From the NCBI GenBank assembly GCA_017962285.1, contig JAGCVR010000194.1, positions 1 to 13,988 on the forward strand: a DNA stretch of 13,988 nucleotides. Direction: 5' to 3'. This DNA comes from Muribaculaceae bacterium (GTDB lineage Bacteria; Bacteroidota; Bacteroidia; Bacteroidales; Muribaculaceae). Made by a program: the position numbers and the translations under genes. The notes under the pieces are model-generated. The model was given only the letters and a program-made list of their open reading frames with translations. It was not told where the DNA came from and did no database searches. Position 1 is the first letter of the stretch, and every line of letters starts with the position of its first letter. This document shows, piece after piece, positions 1 through 7,431 of the stretch.

Positions 1-31
1 ATCTTTCGCAATGCTTCTTGTTGCGAAAGAT
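1..31 (+). terminator. Perfect 11-bp inverted repeat at the left edge, possible terminator of an off-window gene
   Basis: ATCTTTCGCAA at 1-11 is repeated inverted as TTGCGAAAGAT at 21-31 around a 9-nt loop. It is followed by GCTTTTTAG, a short T-run on the + strand, which fits an intrinsic terminator for a gene entering from the left. That gene is outside the window, so the role is inferred. The arm may extend further left than can be seen. Confidence 0.5.
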
Positions 32-149
32 GCTTTTTAGTGTCATTCTTCATTTTTGCTATGTGTCAAAATGAAAGAAAAGCCGCAAAAAGTTACTGCC
101 AATGCTGAAAATAATTGCGAAAAAATGCGGTTTTCATGGAAATTTGCTA

Positions 150-157
150 TATATTTG
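150..157 (+). promoter_or_regulatory. Bacteroidota-type -7 box upstream of gdhA
   Basis: TATATTTG at 150-157 is an exact match to the Bacteroidota -7 consensus TAnnTTTG. Transcription would start near 162-165, leaving a leader of roughly 36-39 nt before the gdhA ATG. I found no good TTG box 19-21 nt upstream, so the -33 element is weak or absent. The leader is AT-rich and has no Shine-Dalgarno sequence, as is usual in this phylum. Confidence 0.6.
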
Positions 158-200
158 CCATAAGAAACAAAGCATACTTTAACTAATAAAATCTACAATC

Positions 201-1541
201 ATGAACGTCGAGAAGATTTTAACCAATCTTGAGGCAAAGCACCCCGGTGAGAAAGAATACTTGCAGGCCGTGCGCGAAGTTCTGCTTACTGTGCAGGACG
301 AGTATAACAAACATCCTGAGTTCGAGAAAGCGAAAATCATTGAGCGAATGGTGGAGCCGGACCGTATCTACACGTTCCGCGTGACGTGGATCGACGACAA
401 GGGCGAAGTGCAGACCAACCTTGGCTACCGTGTCCAGTTCAACAATGCCATCGGCCCCTATAAGGGTGGTATCCGTTTCCATGCTTCGGTGAACTTGTCG
501 ATACTGAAATTCCTTGGATTTGAACAGACTTTCAAGAATGCGCTCACCACGCTTCCAATGGGTGGCGGAAAAGGCGGCTCCGACTTCAGCCCAAGGGGCA
601 AGAGCGACGCTGAGATTATGCGTTTCTGCCAGGCATTCATGCTCGAACTGTGGCGCAACGTTGGTCCGGACAAGGACGTTCCTGCCGGCGACATCGGCGT
701 TGGAGGCCGTGAAGTGGGCTACATGTACGGCATGTATAAGAAACTCTCTCAGGAGTGTACCGGCACATTCACCGGCAAAGGTCTGGAATTCGGCGGATCG
801 AAGATTCGTCCGGAAGCAACTGGATTCGGTGCCTGCTACTATGTTCAGAATATGCTTAAAGACCTCGGAACCGACTTCAACGGCAAGACAGTGGCTGTCT
901 CCGGATTTGGCAATGTGGCATGGGGCGCCGTGACGAAGGCTACACAGCTTGGCGCCAAGGTGGTTACAATCAGTGGTCCCGACGGTTACATCTACGACCC
1001 CGACGGCATCAATACCCAGGAAAAAATCGATTATCTGCTTGAACTCCGCTCGAGCGGTAACGACATCTGCGCTCCATACGCCGAGAAATTCCCCAATGCT
1101 CAGTTCTTTGCAGACAAGAAGCCATGGGAGCAGAAAGTGGACATTGCAATGCCATGCGCCACTCAGAACGAGGTTACACTCGCCGACGCTGAAATGCTCA
1201 AGGCCAATGGCGTGAAACTGGTGGCAGAGGTGTCGAACATGGGTTGCACTGCCGAGGCTATCGACCTGTTTATCGCCAACCGCATGGTTTATGCTCCTGG
1301 CAAAGCCGTAAATGCCGGTGGAGTGGCAACGTCTGGTCTGGAAATGACCCAGAATGCACAGCACATCTCTTGGACCGAGGAAGAAGTTGACCAGAAACTG
1401 CACCATATCATGAACGAGATATATGCACAGTGCACCAAGTACGGACGTGAGGCCGACGGTTACATGAACTACATGAAGGGTGCCAACATTGCCGGTTTCA
1501 TGAAAGTGGCGCACGCCATGATGGGGCAGGGCATCATCTGA
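201..1541 (+). CDS. gdhA: Glutamate dehydrogenase (hexameric class, 446 aa)
   Basis: The enzyme interconverts 2-oxoglutarate plus ammonia and glutamate with a nicotinamide cofactor, in the cytoplasm, and is a main ammonia-assimilation route in Bacteroidales. Full length for the small hexameric family. Visible motifs are the substrate-binding K-rich segment around residues 85-92 (GPYKGGIR), the catalytic lysine in LPMGGGKGG (K124), the catalytic aspartate in PAGDIG (D164), and the Rossmann loop GFGNVA at 235-240. After the second beta strand the protein reads SGPDGYIYD (about 258-266), which I recall from the NAD-specific Clostridium symbiosum enzyme, so NAD versus NADP use cannot be settled here. 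It is transcribed alone from its own promoter and ends opposite dprA. The gene avoids TTA, CTA and TCA codons, consistent with high expression, and this leaves a long artefactual frame open on the other strand. Confidence 0.97.
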   Translation: MNVEKILTNLEAKHPGEKEYLQAVREVLLTVQDEYNKHPEFEKAKIIERMVEPDRIYTFRVTWIDDKGEVQTNLGYRVQFNNAIGPYKGGIRFHASVNLSILKFLGFEQTFKNALTTLPMGGGKGGSDFSPRGKSDAEIMRFCQAFMLELWRNVGPDKDVPAGDIGVGGREVGYMYGMYKKLSQECTGTFTGKGLEFGGSKIRPEATGFGACYYVQNMLKDLGTDFNGKTVAVSGFGNVAWGAVTKATQLGAKVVTISGPDGYIYDPDGINTQEKIDYLLELRSSGNDICAPYAEKFPNAQFFADKKPWEQKVDIAMPCATQNEVTLADAEMLKANGVKLVAEVSNMGCTAEAIDLFIANRMVYAPGKAVNAGGVATSGLEMTQNAQHISWTEEEVDQKLHHIMNEIYAQCTKYGREADGYMNYMKGANIAGFMKVAHAMMGQGII

Positions 1542-1584
1542 TTAAGGAAGTAATCTCGCTGCGCTCGAGGCGCTGATATGCGAA

Positions 1585-1629
1585 ACACATAGTGCGAGGC
1601 ACGGCGATGCTGTGCCTCGCATTGTGTGT
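1585..1629 (+). terminator. Long 18-bp stem-loop downstream of gdhA
   Basis: The arms 1585-1602 and 1612-1629 pair over 18 positions with two G-U wobbles, and the 10 bp next to the 9-nt loop (1603-1611) are perfect and GC-rich (TGCGAGGCAC with GTGCCTCGCA). It starts 43 nt after the gdhA stop in a convergent spacer, so it probably ends or stabilises the gdhA transcript. No T-run follows on either strand, so it is not a textbook intrinsic terminator. It could act on transcripts from both directions. Confidence 0.5.
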
Positions 1630-1654
1630 GATTATGAGCCGTGAAGCGGGATTG

Positions 1655-1669
1655 GCGGCAAAGTGCCGC
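1655..1669. terminator. Small GC-rich hairpin between gdhA and dprA
   Basis: GCGGCA at 1655-1660 pairs perfectly with TGCCGC at 1664-1669 across a 3-nt loop (AAG). It lies between the long gdhA hairpin and the 9-bp repeats, 58 nt beyond the dprA stop on the minus strand. No T-run follows in either direction. A terminator role for either convergent gene is only a guess. Confidence 0.25.
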
Positions 1670-1687
1670 TGATGGGTTCAGATAGGT

Positions 1688-1714
1688 CCTATAAGTCCTA
1701 TAAGTCCTATAAGT
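1688..1714. repeat. Three tandem copies of a 9-bp unit, CCTATAAGT
   Basis: CCTATAAGT occurs three times without interruption at 1688-1696, 1697-1705 and 1706-1714. Just before it, 1682-1692 reads ATAGG-T-CCTAT, a small palindrome that uses the first copy. The array lies 12 bp past the dprA stop in the convergent spacer. From memory, similar CCTATAAGT-type short arrays recur between genes in Bacteroidales genomes, but I cannot check that here. No function is assigned. Confidence 0.85.
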
Positions 1715-1726
1715 TTTGCTTACCTG

Positions 1727-2839
1727 TCAGGCGAGGGTGTAGCGGCAGCCGGGGAGGGTGGTGACGAAGCCTTTGCAATCCAGTTCCACGAGGGTGCCCA
1801 TGAGGCGATAGACTGGAATGCCGGTCTTGTCGGCGAGGGCATTGATGTGCAGGTCGCCTTCTTTTTTCAGCATGTCGATTACGACGGATTCTTCTTCGGT
1901 GAATTCGGGGAAGAGTGAGTGTTCTGTGGCTGTCGTTGCTACGCGGTGGCTTTCCCAGTTCATGGCTTTGATGAGGTCGTCGGCGCAGGAGATGAGCATA
2001 GCTGTGTTGTTCTGGATAAGTCGGTTGCATCCGCGAGAGAATTCATCGTTTACACGTCCCGGAATGGCAAATACGTCGCGGTTGTAGCTTGCCGCGAGGT
2101 TAGCGGTGACGAGTGCGCCGCCCGCCATTGCCGATTCCACCACCACGGTGCAGTCGGACAGAGCGGCGATAATTCTGTTTCGTGCCAGGAAGTTTCCGCG
2201 ATGAAGCTGGTCCTGACTCAGATAGTCGGTGACGAGGGCACCGTGGCTGTGAACGATGTTTGCTGCATCCTTTCGGTGCGAATCGGGATAAATCTTGTTC
2301 AGTCCCCGTGCCATTACCGACACTGTGGGCAGATGGTGCTTCAGCGCCGCACGGTGGGCGGCGATGTCGATACCATAGGCAAGTCCGCTCACAATTACGC
2401 AATCGGGGAGAGCCTGTGCCATTTCTTCCACAAACTTGTCGCAGAACCTGATTCCCTGCGCGGTGGCGTGTCGTGTGCCCACGATGCTCACCATGTGCTT
2501 GGAATTGAGGTCGCAGTCGCCGCACACATAAAGCATGGCTGGCGCGGAATCGGTGTTGCGCAGCCGTGTGGGGTAGTCAGGGTGGGTAAAATAGACGGTT
2601 CGGATATTGTTTTTGCTGATGAATTCCACTTCGTGCTGAGCCTTGATGAGCTGCTCACGGCGGTAGGCATCGGAATACACCTTGCTTTTCCCGCCTGTGA
2701 TGGCGCGGAGTTTCTCCTCGCTAAGGTCAAAGAAATTCTTTTCGCTCCCGATCACATCTATCAGCTTTGTGGCAAGGTCGTAGCTCATGCCTCGGATGGA
2801 AGCAAATGCGATTTGATATGTCAGCAGTTCCGTGTCCAC
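1727..2839 (-). CDS. dprA: DNA-processing protein DprA (370 aa, GTG start)
   Basis: DprA binds incoming single-stranded DNA and loads RecA during natural transformation; many non-competent Bacteroidota keep it. Order of domains: a short helical N-terminal region (about 1-70), the Rossmann-like core with IVGTR (119-123), SGLAYGID (151-158), GLNKIYP (179-185), RNRI (220-223), GGALVTA (240-246) and the PG at 260-261, then a C-terminal winged-helix domain (about 310-370). The start is GTG at 2837-2839: an in-frame TGA lies only two codons upstream (2846-2848), and the next in-frame ATG (residue 18) would cut into the N-terminal domain. It is the last gene of a lepA, thioesterase, dprA unit, 10 bp after the thioesterase stop. 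Confidence 0.95.
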   Translation of the reverse strand: MDTELLTYQIAFASIRGMSYDLATKLIDVIGSEKNFFDLSEEKLRAITGGKSKVYSDAYRREQLIKAQHEVEFISKNNIRTVYFTHPDYPTRLRNTDSAPAMLYVCGDCDLNSKHMVSIVGTRHATAQGIRFCDKFVEEMAQALPDCVIVSGLAYGIDIAAHRAALKHHLPTVSVMARGLNKIYPDSHRKDAANIVHSHGALVTDYLSQDQLHRGNFLARNRIIAALSDCTVVVESAMAGGALVTANLAASYNRDVFAIPGRVNDEFSRGCNRLIQNNTAMLISCADDLIKAMNWESHRVATTATEHSLFPEFTEEESVVIDMLKKEGDLHINALADKTGIPVYRLMGTLVELDCKGFVTTLPGCRYTLA

Positions 2840-2849
2840 CGATGCTCAA

Positions 2850-3254
2850 TTAGAGATAGTCTTTGAAGAACTCGGCGAGTTTTTCCCCACGCGTGGGCCA
2901 TCCGTTCTTCACCACCACCGAAGTGACCAGCGCATTCACCGCAAGTGCGCCGGTGGCTTTGTTGAAGATGTCCTGATGGAAGATGAAACGTATTCCCTTA
3001 CGCTCGAGCCAAAGTCGGCACACAGCCACATCACCGCTGCGCAGCGATGACTTGTAGTTGATTTCCACGCGGCTCACCACCGGCATCAGCCCCTCGCTTT
3101 CCATCTTTGCGAAAGAATAGCCCACATGGCACAGGAACTGGTGGCGTGCGTGCTCTAGATAGTGCTGGTACACGGCATTGTTCACGATTCCTTCACTGTC
3201 GAGCTCGTAGTCGCGTACTTCAAGTTCTATTGTAAACTGGTACTTATCTTCCAT
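2850..3254 (-). CDS. Acyl-CoA thioesterase, YbgC/FadM-like hot-dog fold (134 aa)
   Basis: A small single-domain protein of the 4-hydroxybenzoyl-CoA thioesterase group, expected to hydrolyse acyl-CoA or acyl-ACP thioesters in the cytoplasm; the true substrate cannot be read from sequence. The family pattern is clear near the N-terminus: RDYELDSEGIVNNAVY followed by YLEHARHQFL (about 14-41). D19 sits where the family's catalytic aspartate lies. The second half (SRVEINYKSSLRSGD, about 61-75, and the strands after it) matches the hot-dog sheet. The length is normal for the family. It is sandwiched between lepA (11 bp gap) and dprA (10 bp gap), so it is almost certainly cotranscribed with both. 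There is no obvious functional link to either neighbour. Confidence 0.88.
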   Translation of the reverse strand: MEDKYQFTIELEVRDYELDSEGIVNNAVYQHYLEHARHQFLCHVGYSFAKMESEGLMPVVSRVEINYKSSLRSGDVAVCRLWLERKGIRFIFHQDIFNKATGALAVNALVTSVVVKNGWPTRGEKLAEFFKDYL

Positions 3255-3265
3255 AAAAAGAGATG

Positions 3266-5053
3266 TTAGTCAAGTTTCAGCACGGCGAGGAACGCTTTCT
3301 GAGGAACCTGCACGGTGCCGATTTGTTTCATTCGCTTTTTGCCGGCTTTCTGCTTCTCAAGCAGTTTGCGCTTTCGGCTTACGTCGCCGCCATAGCACTT
3401 GGCAGTTACGTCTTTACGAACCTGCTTTATTGTTTCCCGAGCCACAATTTTAGAGCCTATCGCCGCCTGTACGGCAATGTCGTATTGCTGGCGGGGAATG
3501 AGCTCTTTCAGTTTTTCACACATTCGCCTGCCCAGCGTCACAGCATTGTCGACGTGGGTGAGCGAGCTGAGTGCGTCCACTGGTTGTCCGTTGAGCAGGA
3601 TGTCGAGCTTTATGAGTTTTGACTCGCGGTAGGAACTGATGTAGTAGTCGAACGATGCGTAGCCTTTGCTTATGCTCTTGAGCTTGTCGTAAAAGTCAAT
3701 CACTATTTCTCCCAGAGGAATGTCAAATGTCAGTTCCATCCTGTTGCCGGAGATATACTCCTGCTTGACGAGTATTCCGCGTTTGCCGAGGCAAAGGGTG
3801 ATAATGGGACCCATAAAGTCGGAAAGAGTGATGATTGAGGCATGAATATATGGCTCTTCGATGTGCTCAATAAGTGTGGGGTCGGGGAGTCCGGCGGGAT
3901 TGTGCACTTCGTTCATCACGCCTTTCTTGTCATAGACCTTGTAGGAAACGTTCGGCACGGTGGTGATGACCTCCTTGTTGAACTCGCGGCTGAGCCTTTC
4001 CTGAACGATTTCCATGTGGAGAAGCCCCAGGAATCCGCATCGCAAACCGAATCCCAGCGCCACCGACGACTCGGGGGTGAATGTGAGAGCCGCATCGTTA
4101 AGCTGCAGTTTCTCGAGCGATGAACGCAGATTCTCAAAGTCTTCGGGATCGATTGGGTAAACTCCGGCAAACACCATGGGTTTCACTTCCTGAAAACCTT
4201 CTATTGCCTTGTCGCATGGTGTTTCCACTTGTGTGATGGTGTCGCCCACGCGCACCTCGGTGGAGTTCTTTATGCCCGATATGATGTAGCCCACGTTGCC
4301 GGCCTGCAACTCATCGCGTGGCGACAGCTTGAGTTTCAGCACACCCACTTCGTCGGCATTATATTCCTTTCCGGTATTGACGAATTTCACGAGTTCTCCC
4401 TTGTGGATTTTTCCGTTGAGAATCTTGAAATACACTATGATTCCACGGAACGGATTGAATACTGAGTCGAAAATCAATGCCTGGAGAGGCGCATCGGGGT
4501 CGCCTTTGGGCGCAGGGATGCGGTCCACTATTGCATCTAGAATCTGGGGAATTCCCTCTCCTGTGCGTGCGCTGGCACGGATTATTTCACTCGGGTCGCA
4601 TCCAAGCAGTTCCACTATCTCATCTTCCACTTCGTCGGGGTGGGCGCTGTCCATGTCGATTTTGTTGATGACAGGGATTATTTCCAGTCCGTTCTCAATT
4701 GCCATGTAGAGGTTGGAAATGGTCTGCGCCTGCACACCCTGTGTGGCATCCACCACCAGCAGCGCACCCTCGCAGGCAGCGATGGAACGCGACACCTCGT
4801 AGGAAAAGTCCACGTGTCCCGGAGTGTCGATAAGGTTGAGCGTAAAGTTTTTGCCTTCGTGAATCAGGTCCATCTGAATGGCATGGCTCTTGATGGTAAT
4901 GCCACGTTCACGCTCCAGATCCATGTCGTCGAGCACCTGGTTCTGCATCTCTTTGTCGCCCACCGTCTTGGTGTATTCCAGCAGACGGTCGGCAAGAGTG
5001 CTTTTCCCGTGGTCGATGTGCGCTATTATGCAGAAATTACGAATATTCTTCAT
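3266..5053 (-). CDS. lepA: Elongation factor 4 (LepA), 595 aa
   Basis: A ribosome-bound translational GTPase related to EF-G; in other bacteria it has been linked to back-translocation and 30S subunit biogenesis. The G1 motif AHIDHGKS is at 11-18, the switch I region ERERGIT at 48-54, G3 DTPGH at 76-80 and G4 NKID at 130-133. The EF-G-like domains follow, and the LepA-specific C-terminal domain ends with the basic segment [20 protein letters not shown]. Length (about 595-600 aa) is standard and nothing is missing. It is the first gene of a three-gene minus-strand unit with the thioesterase and dprA, and it has a -7 box only about 20 nt upstream of the ATG, so its leader is very short. Confidence 0.98.
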   Translation of the reverse strand: MKNIRNFCIIAHIDHGKSTLADRLLEYTKTVGDKEMQNQVLDDMDLERERGITIKSHAIQMDLIHEGKNFTLNLIDTPGHVDFSYEVSRSIAACEGALLVVDATQGVQAQTISNLYMAIENGLEIIPVINKIDMDSAHPDEVEDEIVELLGCDPSEIIRASARTGEGIPQILDAIVDRIPAPKGDPDAPLQALIFDSVFNPFRGIIVYFKILNGKIHKGELVKFVNTGKEYNADEVGVLKLKLSPRDELQAGNVGYIISGIKNSTEVRVGDTITQVETPCDKAIEGFQEVKPMVFAGVYPIDPEDFENLRSSLEKLQLNDAALTFTPESSVALGFGLRCGFLGLLHMEIVQERLSREFNKEVITTVPNVSYKVYDKKGVMNEVHNPAGLPDPTLIEHIEEPYIHASIITLSDFMGPIITLCLGKRGILVKQEYISGNRMELTFDIPLGEIVIDFYDKLKSISKGYASFDYYISSYRESKLIKLDILLNGQPVDALSSLTHVDNAVTLGRRMCEKLKELIPRQQYDIAVQAAIGSKIVARETIKQVRKDVTAKCYGGDVSRKRKLLEKQKAGKKRMKQIGTVQVPQKAFLAVLKLD

Positions 5054-5073
5054 CCTTTTGTCGGTTTAATTTG

Positions 5074-5081
5074 CAAATATA
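5074..5081 (-). promoter_or_regulatory. -7 box of the lepA-thioesterase-dprA unit
   Basis: On the minus strand 5081-5074 reads TATATTTG, an exact TAnnTTTG match. A TTG (minus strand, 5106-5104) lies 22 nt upstream, slightly wider than the usual 19-21 nt. The inferred start near 5067-5070 gives a leader of only about 15 nt. This promoter separates lepA from the smpB unit ending at 5194, although read-through is possible. Confidence 0.65.
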
Positions 5082-5136
5082 CGAAATTCTTGGCAAATAG
5101 GCACAAAACAACCGAAACTCTAATCTTCAGCGAGTG

Positions 5137-5171
5137 CAATTTCGTTCACAATTTCGTTTGCCAGGAAATTG
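5137..5171. repeat. Direct repeat CAATTTCGTT x2 able to form alternative hairpins
   Basis: CAATTTCGTT occurs at 5137-5146 and again at 5149-5158. A single GAAATTG at 5165-5171 can pair over 7 bp with either copy, giving a 9-nt loop with the second copy or a longer loop with the first. The element lies between the stop of the metallo-hydrolase gene and the lepA promoter. No T-run follows, and a terminator or regulatory role is speculative. Confidence 0.35.
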
Positions 5172-5193
5172 AGTGCCAGGCAGTGCTCGCGCG

Positions 5194-5970
5194 TTATCTT
5201 GCGACTGTTACGATTTGGGTGTCGTGGGCGAGTTGTACGTTGGGTGGCAGGATTTTGTTTATATCGGTGTGGAAGCCTATTTCGTGGCTCATGTGGGTGA
5301 GCAGGGCGCGACCCGGCTTCACCTCATTAATTATTTTCAGCGCGTCGCTAAGCGACAGGTGCGACATGTGTGGCTTATGCCTAAGCGCGTTTAATACAAG
5401 CAGTGGCACGCCCTTGATGGCGTCTATGGTCTCTTGTGGAATGGTTTTCGCATCGGTGATGTATGCCAGCGGTCCTATCCGGTAGCCCAGAATGGGGAGC
5501 TGATAGTGCATCACGGGCAGCGGCATCACTTCAATGCCTTCAACCATGAACGGCTCATTCGCCTTAACTTCGTGAACGTCGAGTTTCGGCACTCCAGGAT
5601 AGAGGTGCTCGGCAAAACAGTAGGGCAGACGCTGGTGAAAGTCCTTGATGACGTCGGCTTGAGCATAAACTGGGAAATCGCGCTCAAAACAGTAGGAACG
5701 CAAGTCGTCGATGCCGCCCACATGGTCATAGTGAACGTGTGTAATTAAGAGCGCGTCGAGGTTGATGTCGGAGGCGCGGAGCATCTGTGTGCGGAAATCT
5801 GGACCGCAATCAATCAGTATTCGTTTACCAAGGTAGCGTATTATTGCCGATGCTCGCAGTCGATGGTCGTGTTCGTCGGATGAGTGGCACACTGGGCACG
5901 GACACCGCAGCACTGGCACACCAGTGGAAGTTCCTGTTCCTAAAAATTCTATCTCAAGCATCTCTGCCAT
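5194..5970 (-). CDS. PhnP-like metallo-beta-lactamase-fold hydrolase (258 aa)
   Basis: A cytoplasmic metal-dependent hydrolase of the COG1235/PhnP type. The E. coli relative PhnP is a phosphodiesterase acting on cyclic ribose phosphate, but no other phosphonate genes are nearby, so the substrate here is unknown. The signature HxHxDH is THVHYDH at 77-83 (H78, H80, D82, H83); further likely ligands are H155 (PVMHYQ), D173 (ITDAK) and H226 (LTHMSH). The N-terminus has LGTGTSTGVPV followed by C23, C25 and C28, matching the Cys cluster that holds a structural zinc in PhnP. The start may be the ATG at 5961 (MLEIEFLG), since the family usually begins right before this strand; the 5970 ATG adds three residues. 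It follows the lipoprotein gene by 15 bp as the last gene of that unit. Confidence 0.9.
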   Translation of the reverse strand: MAEMLEIEFLGTGTSTGVPVLRCPCPVCHSSDEHDHRLRASAIIRYLGKRILIDCGPDFRTQMLRASDINLDALLITHVHYDHVGGIDDLRSYCFERDFPVYAQADVIKDFHQRLPYCFAEHLYPGVPKLDVHEVKANEPFMVEGIEVMPLPVMHYQLPILGYRIGPLAYITDAKTIPQETIDAIKGVPLLVLNALRHKPHMSHLSLSDALKIINEVKPGRALLTHMSHEIGFHTDINKILPPNVQLAHDTQIVTVAR

Positions 5971-5985
5971 TGCCTCAGGTGGGTT

Positions 5986-6918
5986 TTATCGTCGAAAATC
6001 TAGCAGAGAACCATCCATGAAAATCAAGTAAGCTCCTCCGTCATAGTACCAATGCTCAAGCACACCGTCGTAGGTGGGAACGTTGTTCGTCTGTCTTGGA
6101 ACGCCCAGAGCCAGTCTGCATTCATCTTTCGTCATTCCTTTCACAACCTCACCATTTACGATATGCTGCCAGTTGGCATTGCTGATGGACGGGAACTGGA
6201 GCCGGATATCGGTCATTGAGAACATTGAATCGAAGTCGCGTCCCTGCATCACGGTGTTGCTCGTAGCCATCCACACCATAGCGGTGTCGGATTTGTCGGC
6301 AGGAGTGAAAATCACTTTCAGGGGAAAGACTTTGTTGCCGGGGACAATGCTGTCGATATGCACTTTGATGAATTTGCGTCCATTCCGCATAGTCTCGCTT
6401 TGTGGCGAATACCAGATTGAAGTCTTGATGTAGGCATCCTTGCCTGTGAGAAGGCGCGCGTAATGTTCCACTTCATCGCAGTTGACAAGGAATGGGATGT
6501 TCCAAGTGTGGGAAAAGTCCTGCATGGTCTTACCGGAGGGATAGACAAAAGTATTGACTCCGTCGCTGAAATGAAGATTCACCGTCTGCCTGTTGTCGAG
6601 CACACTGCCGGTGTTGTAGCCCGTGAAAGTGAGAATCTTTCCGGCGAGACTCAATGTGTCGATATTGAAACTCGGTGAGGAACTGAAGATGAGTTTCACC
6701 TGATTGTCGGTAACATAGAACTTTTTCCCCTCCTGCCACACAGGAACCGAGTCGGAATATGGCGGCAGACTTGATTCTGTGGCGGATATCTGCGATTCCG
6801 CTTTCCGAACATCTTTTTCTGTAATCTTCTTAGTGTTCTCCACACCTGTGAAGCAACCGCTGAGCAAGCACGCCACAGCAATCAGTACCGGCATATATGT
6901 GGAACGAAGATGTCTCAT
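5986..6918 (-). CDS. Lipoprotein with a BamE/SmpA-like C-terminal domain (310 aa)
   Basis: The signal peptide ends in a lipobox, LLSGC, with the lipidated cysteine at residue 22, so the protein should be anchored in the inner or outer membrane facing the periplasm. Residues 23-60 are polar linker; 60-245 are beta-rich (FYVTDNQVKLIF, KILTFTGY, VNLHFSDGV) and I do not recognise them. The last 55 residues resemble the small BamE/SmpA/OmlA fold: VVKGMTKDECRLALGVP (258-274), then LEHWYYD (287-293) and YLIFMDGSLLDF (297-308). In proteobacteria BamE belongs to the outer-membrane beta-barrel assembly machine, but the same fold occurs in unrelated lipoproteins, so no BAM role is claimed. The ATG is 1 bp beyond the smpB TGA, implying translational coupling. 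Confidence 0.75.
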   Translation of the reverse strand: MRHLRSTYMPVLIAVACLLSGCFTGVENTKKITEKDVRKAESQISATESSLPPYSDSVPVWQEGKKFYVTDNQVKLIFSSSPSFNIDTLSLAGKILTFTGYNTGSVLDNRQTVNLHFSDGVNTFVYPSGKTMQDFSHTWNIPFLVNCDEVEHYARLLTGKDAYIKTSIWYSPQSETMRNGRKFIKVHIDSIVPGNKVFPLKVIFTPADKSDTAMVWMATSNTVMQGRDFDSMFSMTDIRLQFPSISNANWQHIVNGEVVKGMTKDECRLALGVPRQTNNVPTYDGVLEHWYYDGGAYLIFMDGSLLDFRR

Positions 6919-6919
6919 G

Positions 6920-7372
6920 TCATTTCTTCATTAGTCGGCTCATGCTCCGCTTGTCTTCACGCTCCTTGATCGCCTGACGCTTATCGTACTGTTTCTTTCC
7001 CCGTGCTATGGCAATCACAATCTTTGCCAGTCCCCGCTCATTGAGGAAAATGCGCAGGGGGATAGTGGAGTAGCCTGGCTGCTGTTGTGCCTTGGCGATG
7101 CGCGCAATTTCTTTGCGCGTCAGAAGCAGTTTGCGGTCGCGGTTGGTGGCATGGTTGTTGTATGAACCAAATGAATATTCAGCCACATACATGTTCTTAA
7201 CCCACACTTCGCCATGTTCCACCGTGCAATAGGTGTCCACAAGCGAGGCTTTCCCAAGCCTGATGGATTTTATCTCGGTGCCGGTCAATACCATTCCGGC
7301 ATTGAAAGTCTCAATGATTTCGTAGTCGAATGTGGCACGACGATTCTTTATGTTGATGTTATTGTTTGCCAT
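6920..7372 (-). CDS. smpB: SsrA-binding protein SmpB (150 aa)
   Basis: SmpB binds tmRNA and delivers it to stalled ribosomes for trans-translation. The oligonucleotide-binding barrel shows the family's opening segment [10 protein letters not shown] (11-20) and [15 protein letters not shown] (about 24-38). The basic C-terminal tail contains [15 protein letters not shown] (about 125-139), the part that enters the mRNA channel. Full length for the family. No TAnnTTTG box lies in the 59 bp before it, so it is probably transcribed with the upstream membrane-protein gene. The lipoprotein gene begins 1 bp after its stop codon. The tmRNA gene itself is not in this window. Confidence 0.97.
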   Translation of the reverse strand: MANNNINIKNRRATFDYEIIETFNAGMVLTGTEIKSIRLGKASLVDTYCTVEHGEVWVKNMYVAEYSFGSYNNHATNRDRKLLLTRKEIARIAKAQQQPGYSTIPLRIFLNERGLAKIVIAIARGKKQYDKRQAIKEREDKRSMSRLMKK

Positions 7373-7431
7373 TATTGAAGGTTAGAAAAAGATTAATTGT
7401 TTCAGAAGAATTGACTAAGTGCTTGTCGTGC

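Noticed and set aside
219..1514. 431-codon open frame on the strand opposite gdhA
   Set aside because: It lies in exact codon register with gdhA, so its stops would correspond to sense TTA, CTA and TCA codons, which this gene avoids. The protein is Cys/His-rich with no recognisable domain and has no promoter box. Such antisense frames over GDH genes are a known artefact of biased codon use.
1919..2866. 315-codon + strand frame over dprA
   Set aside because: Opposite a clearly conserved dprA, with no promoter or recognisable domain; a shadow frame.
4640..5485. 281-codon + strand frame across the lepA 5' end and the hydrolase 3' end
   Set aside because: It spans two well-supported minus-strand genes and the lepA promoter, and its composition is that of a shadow frame.
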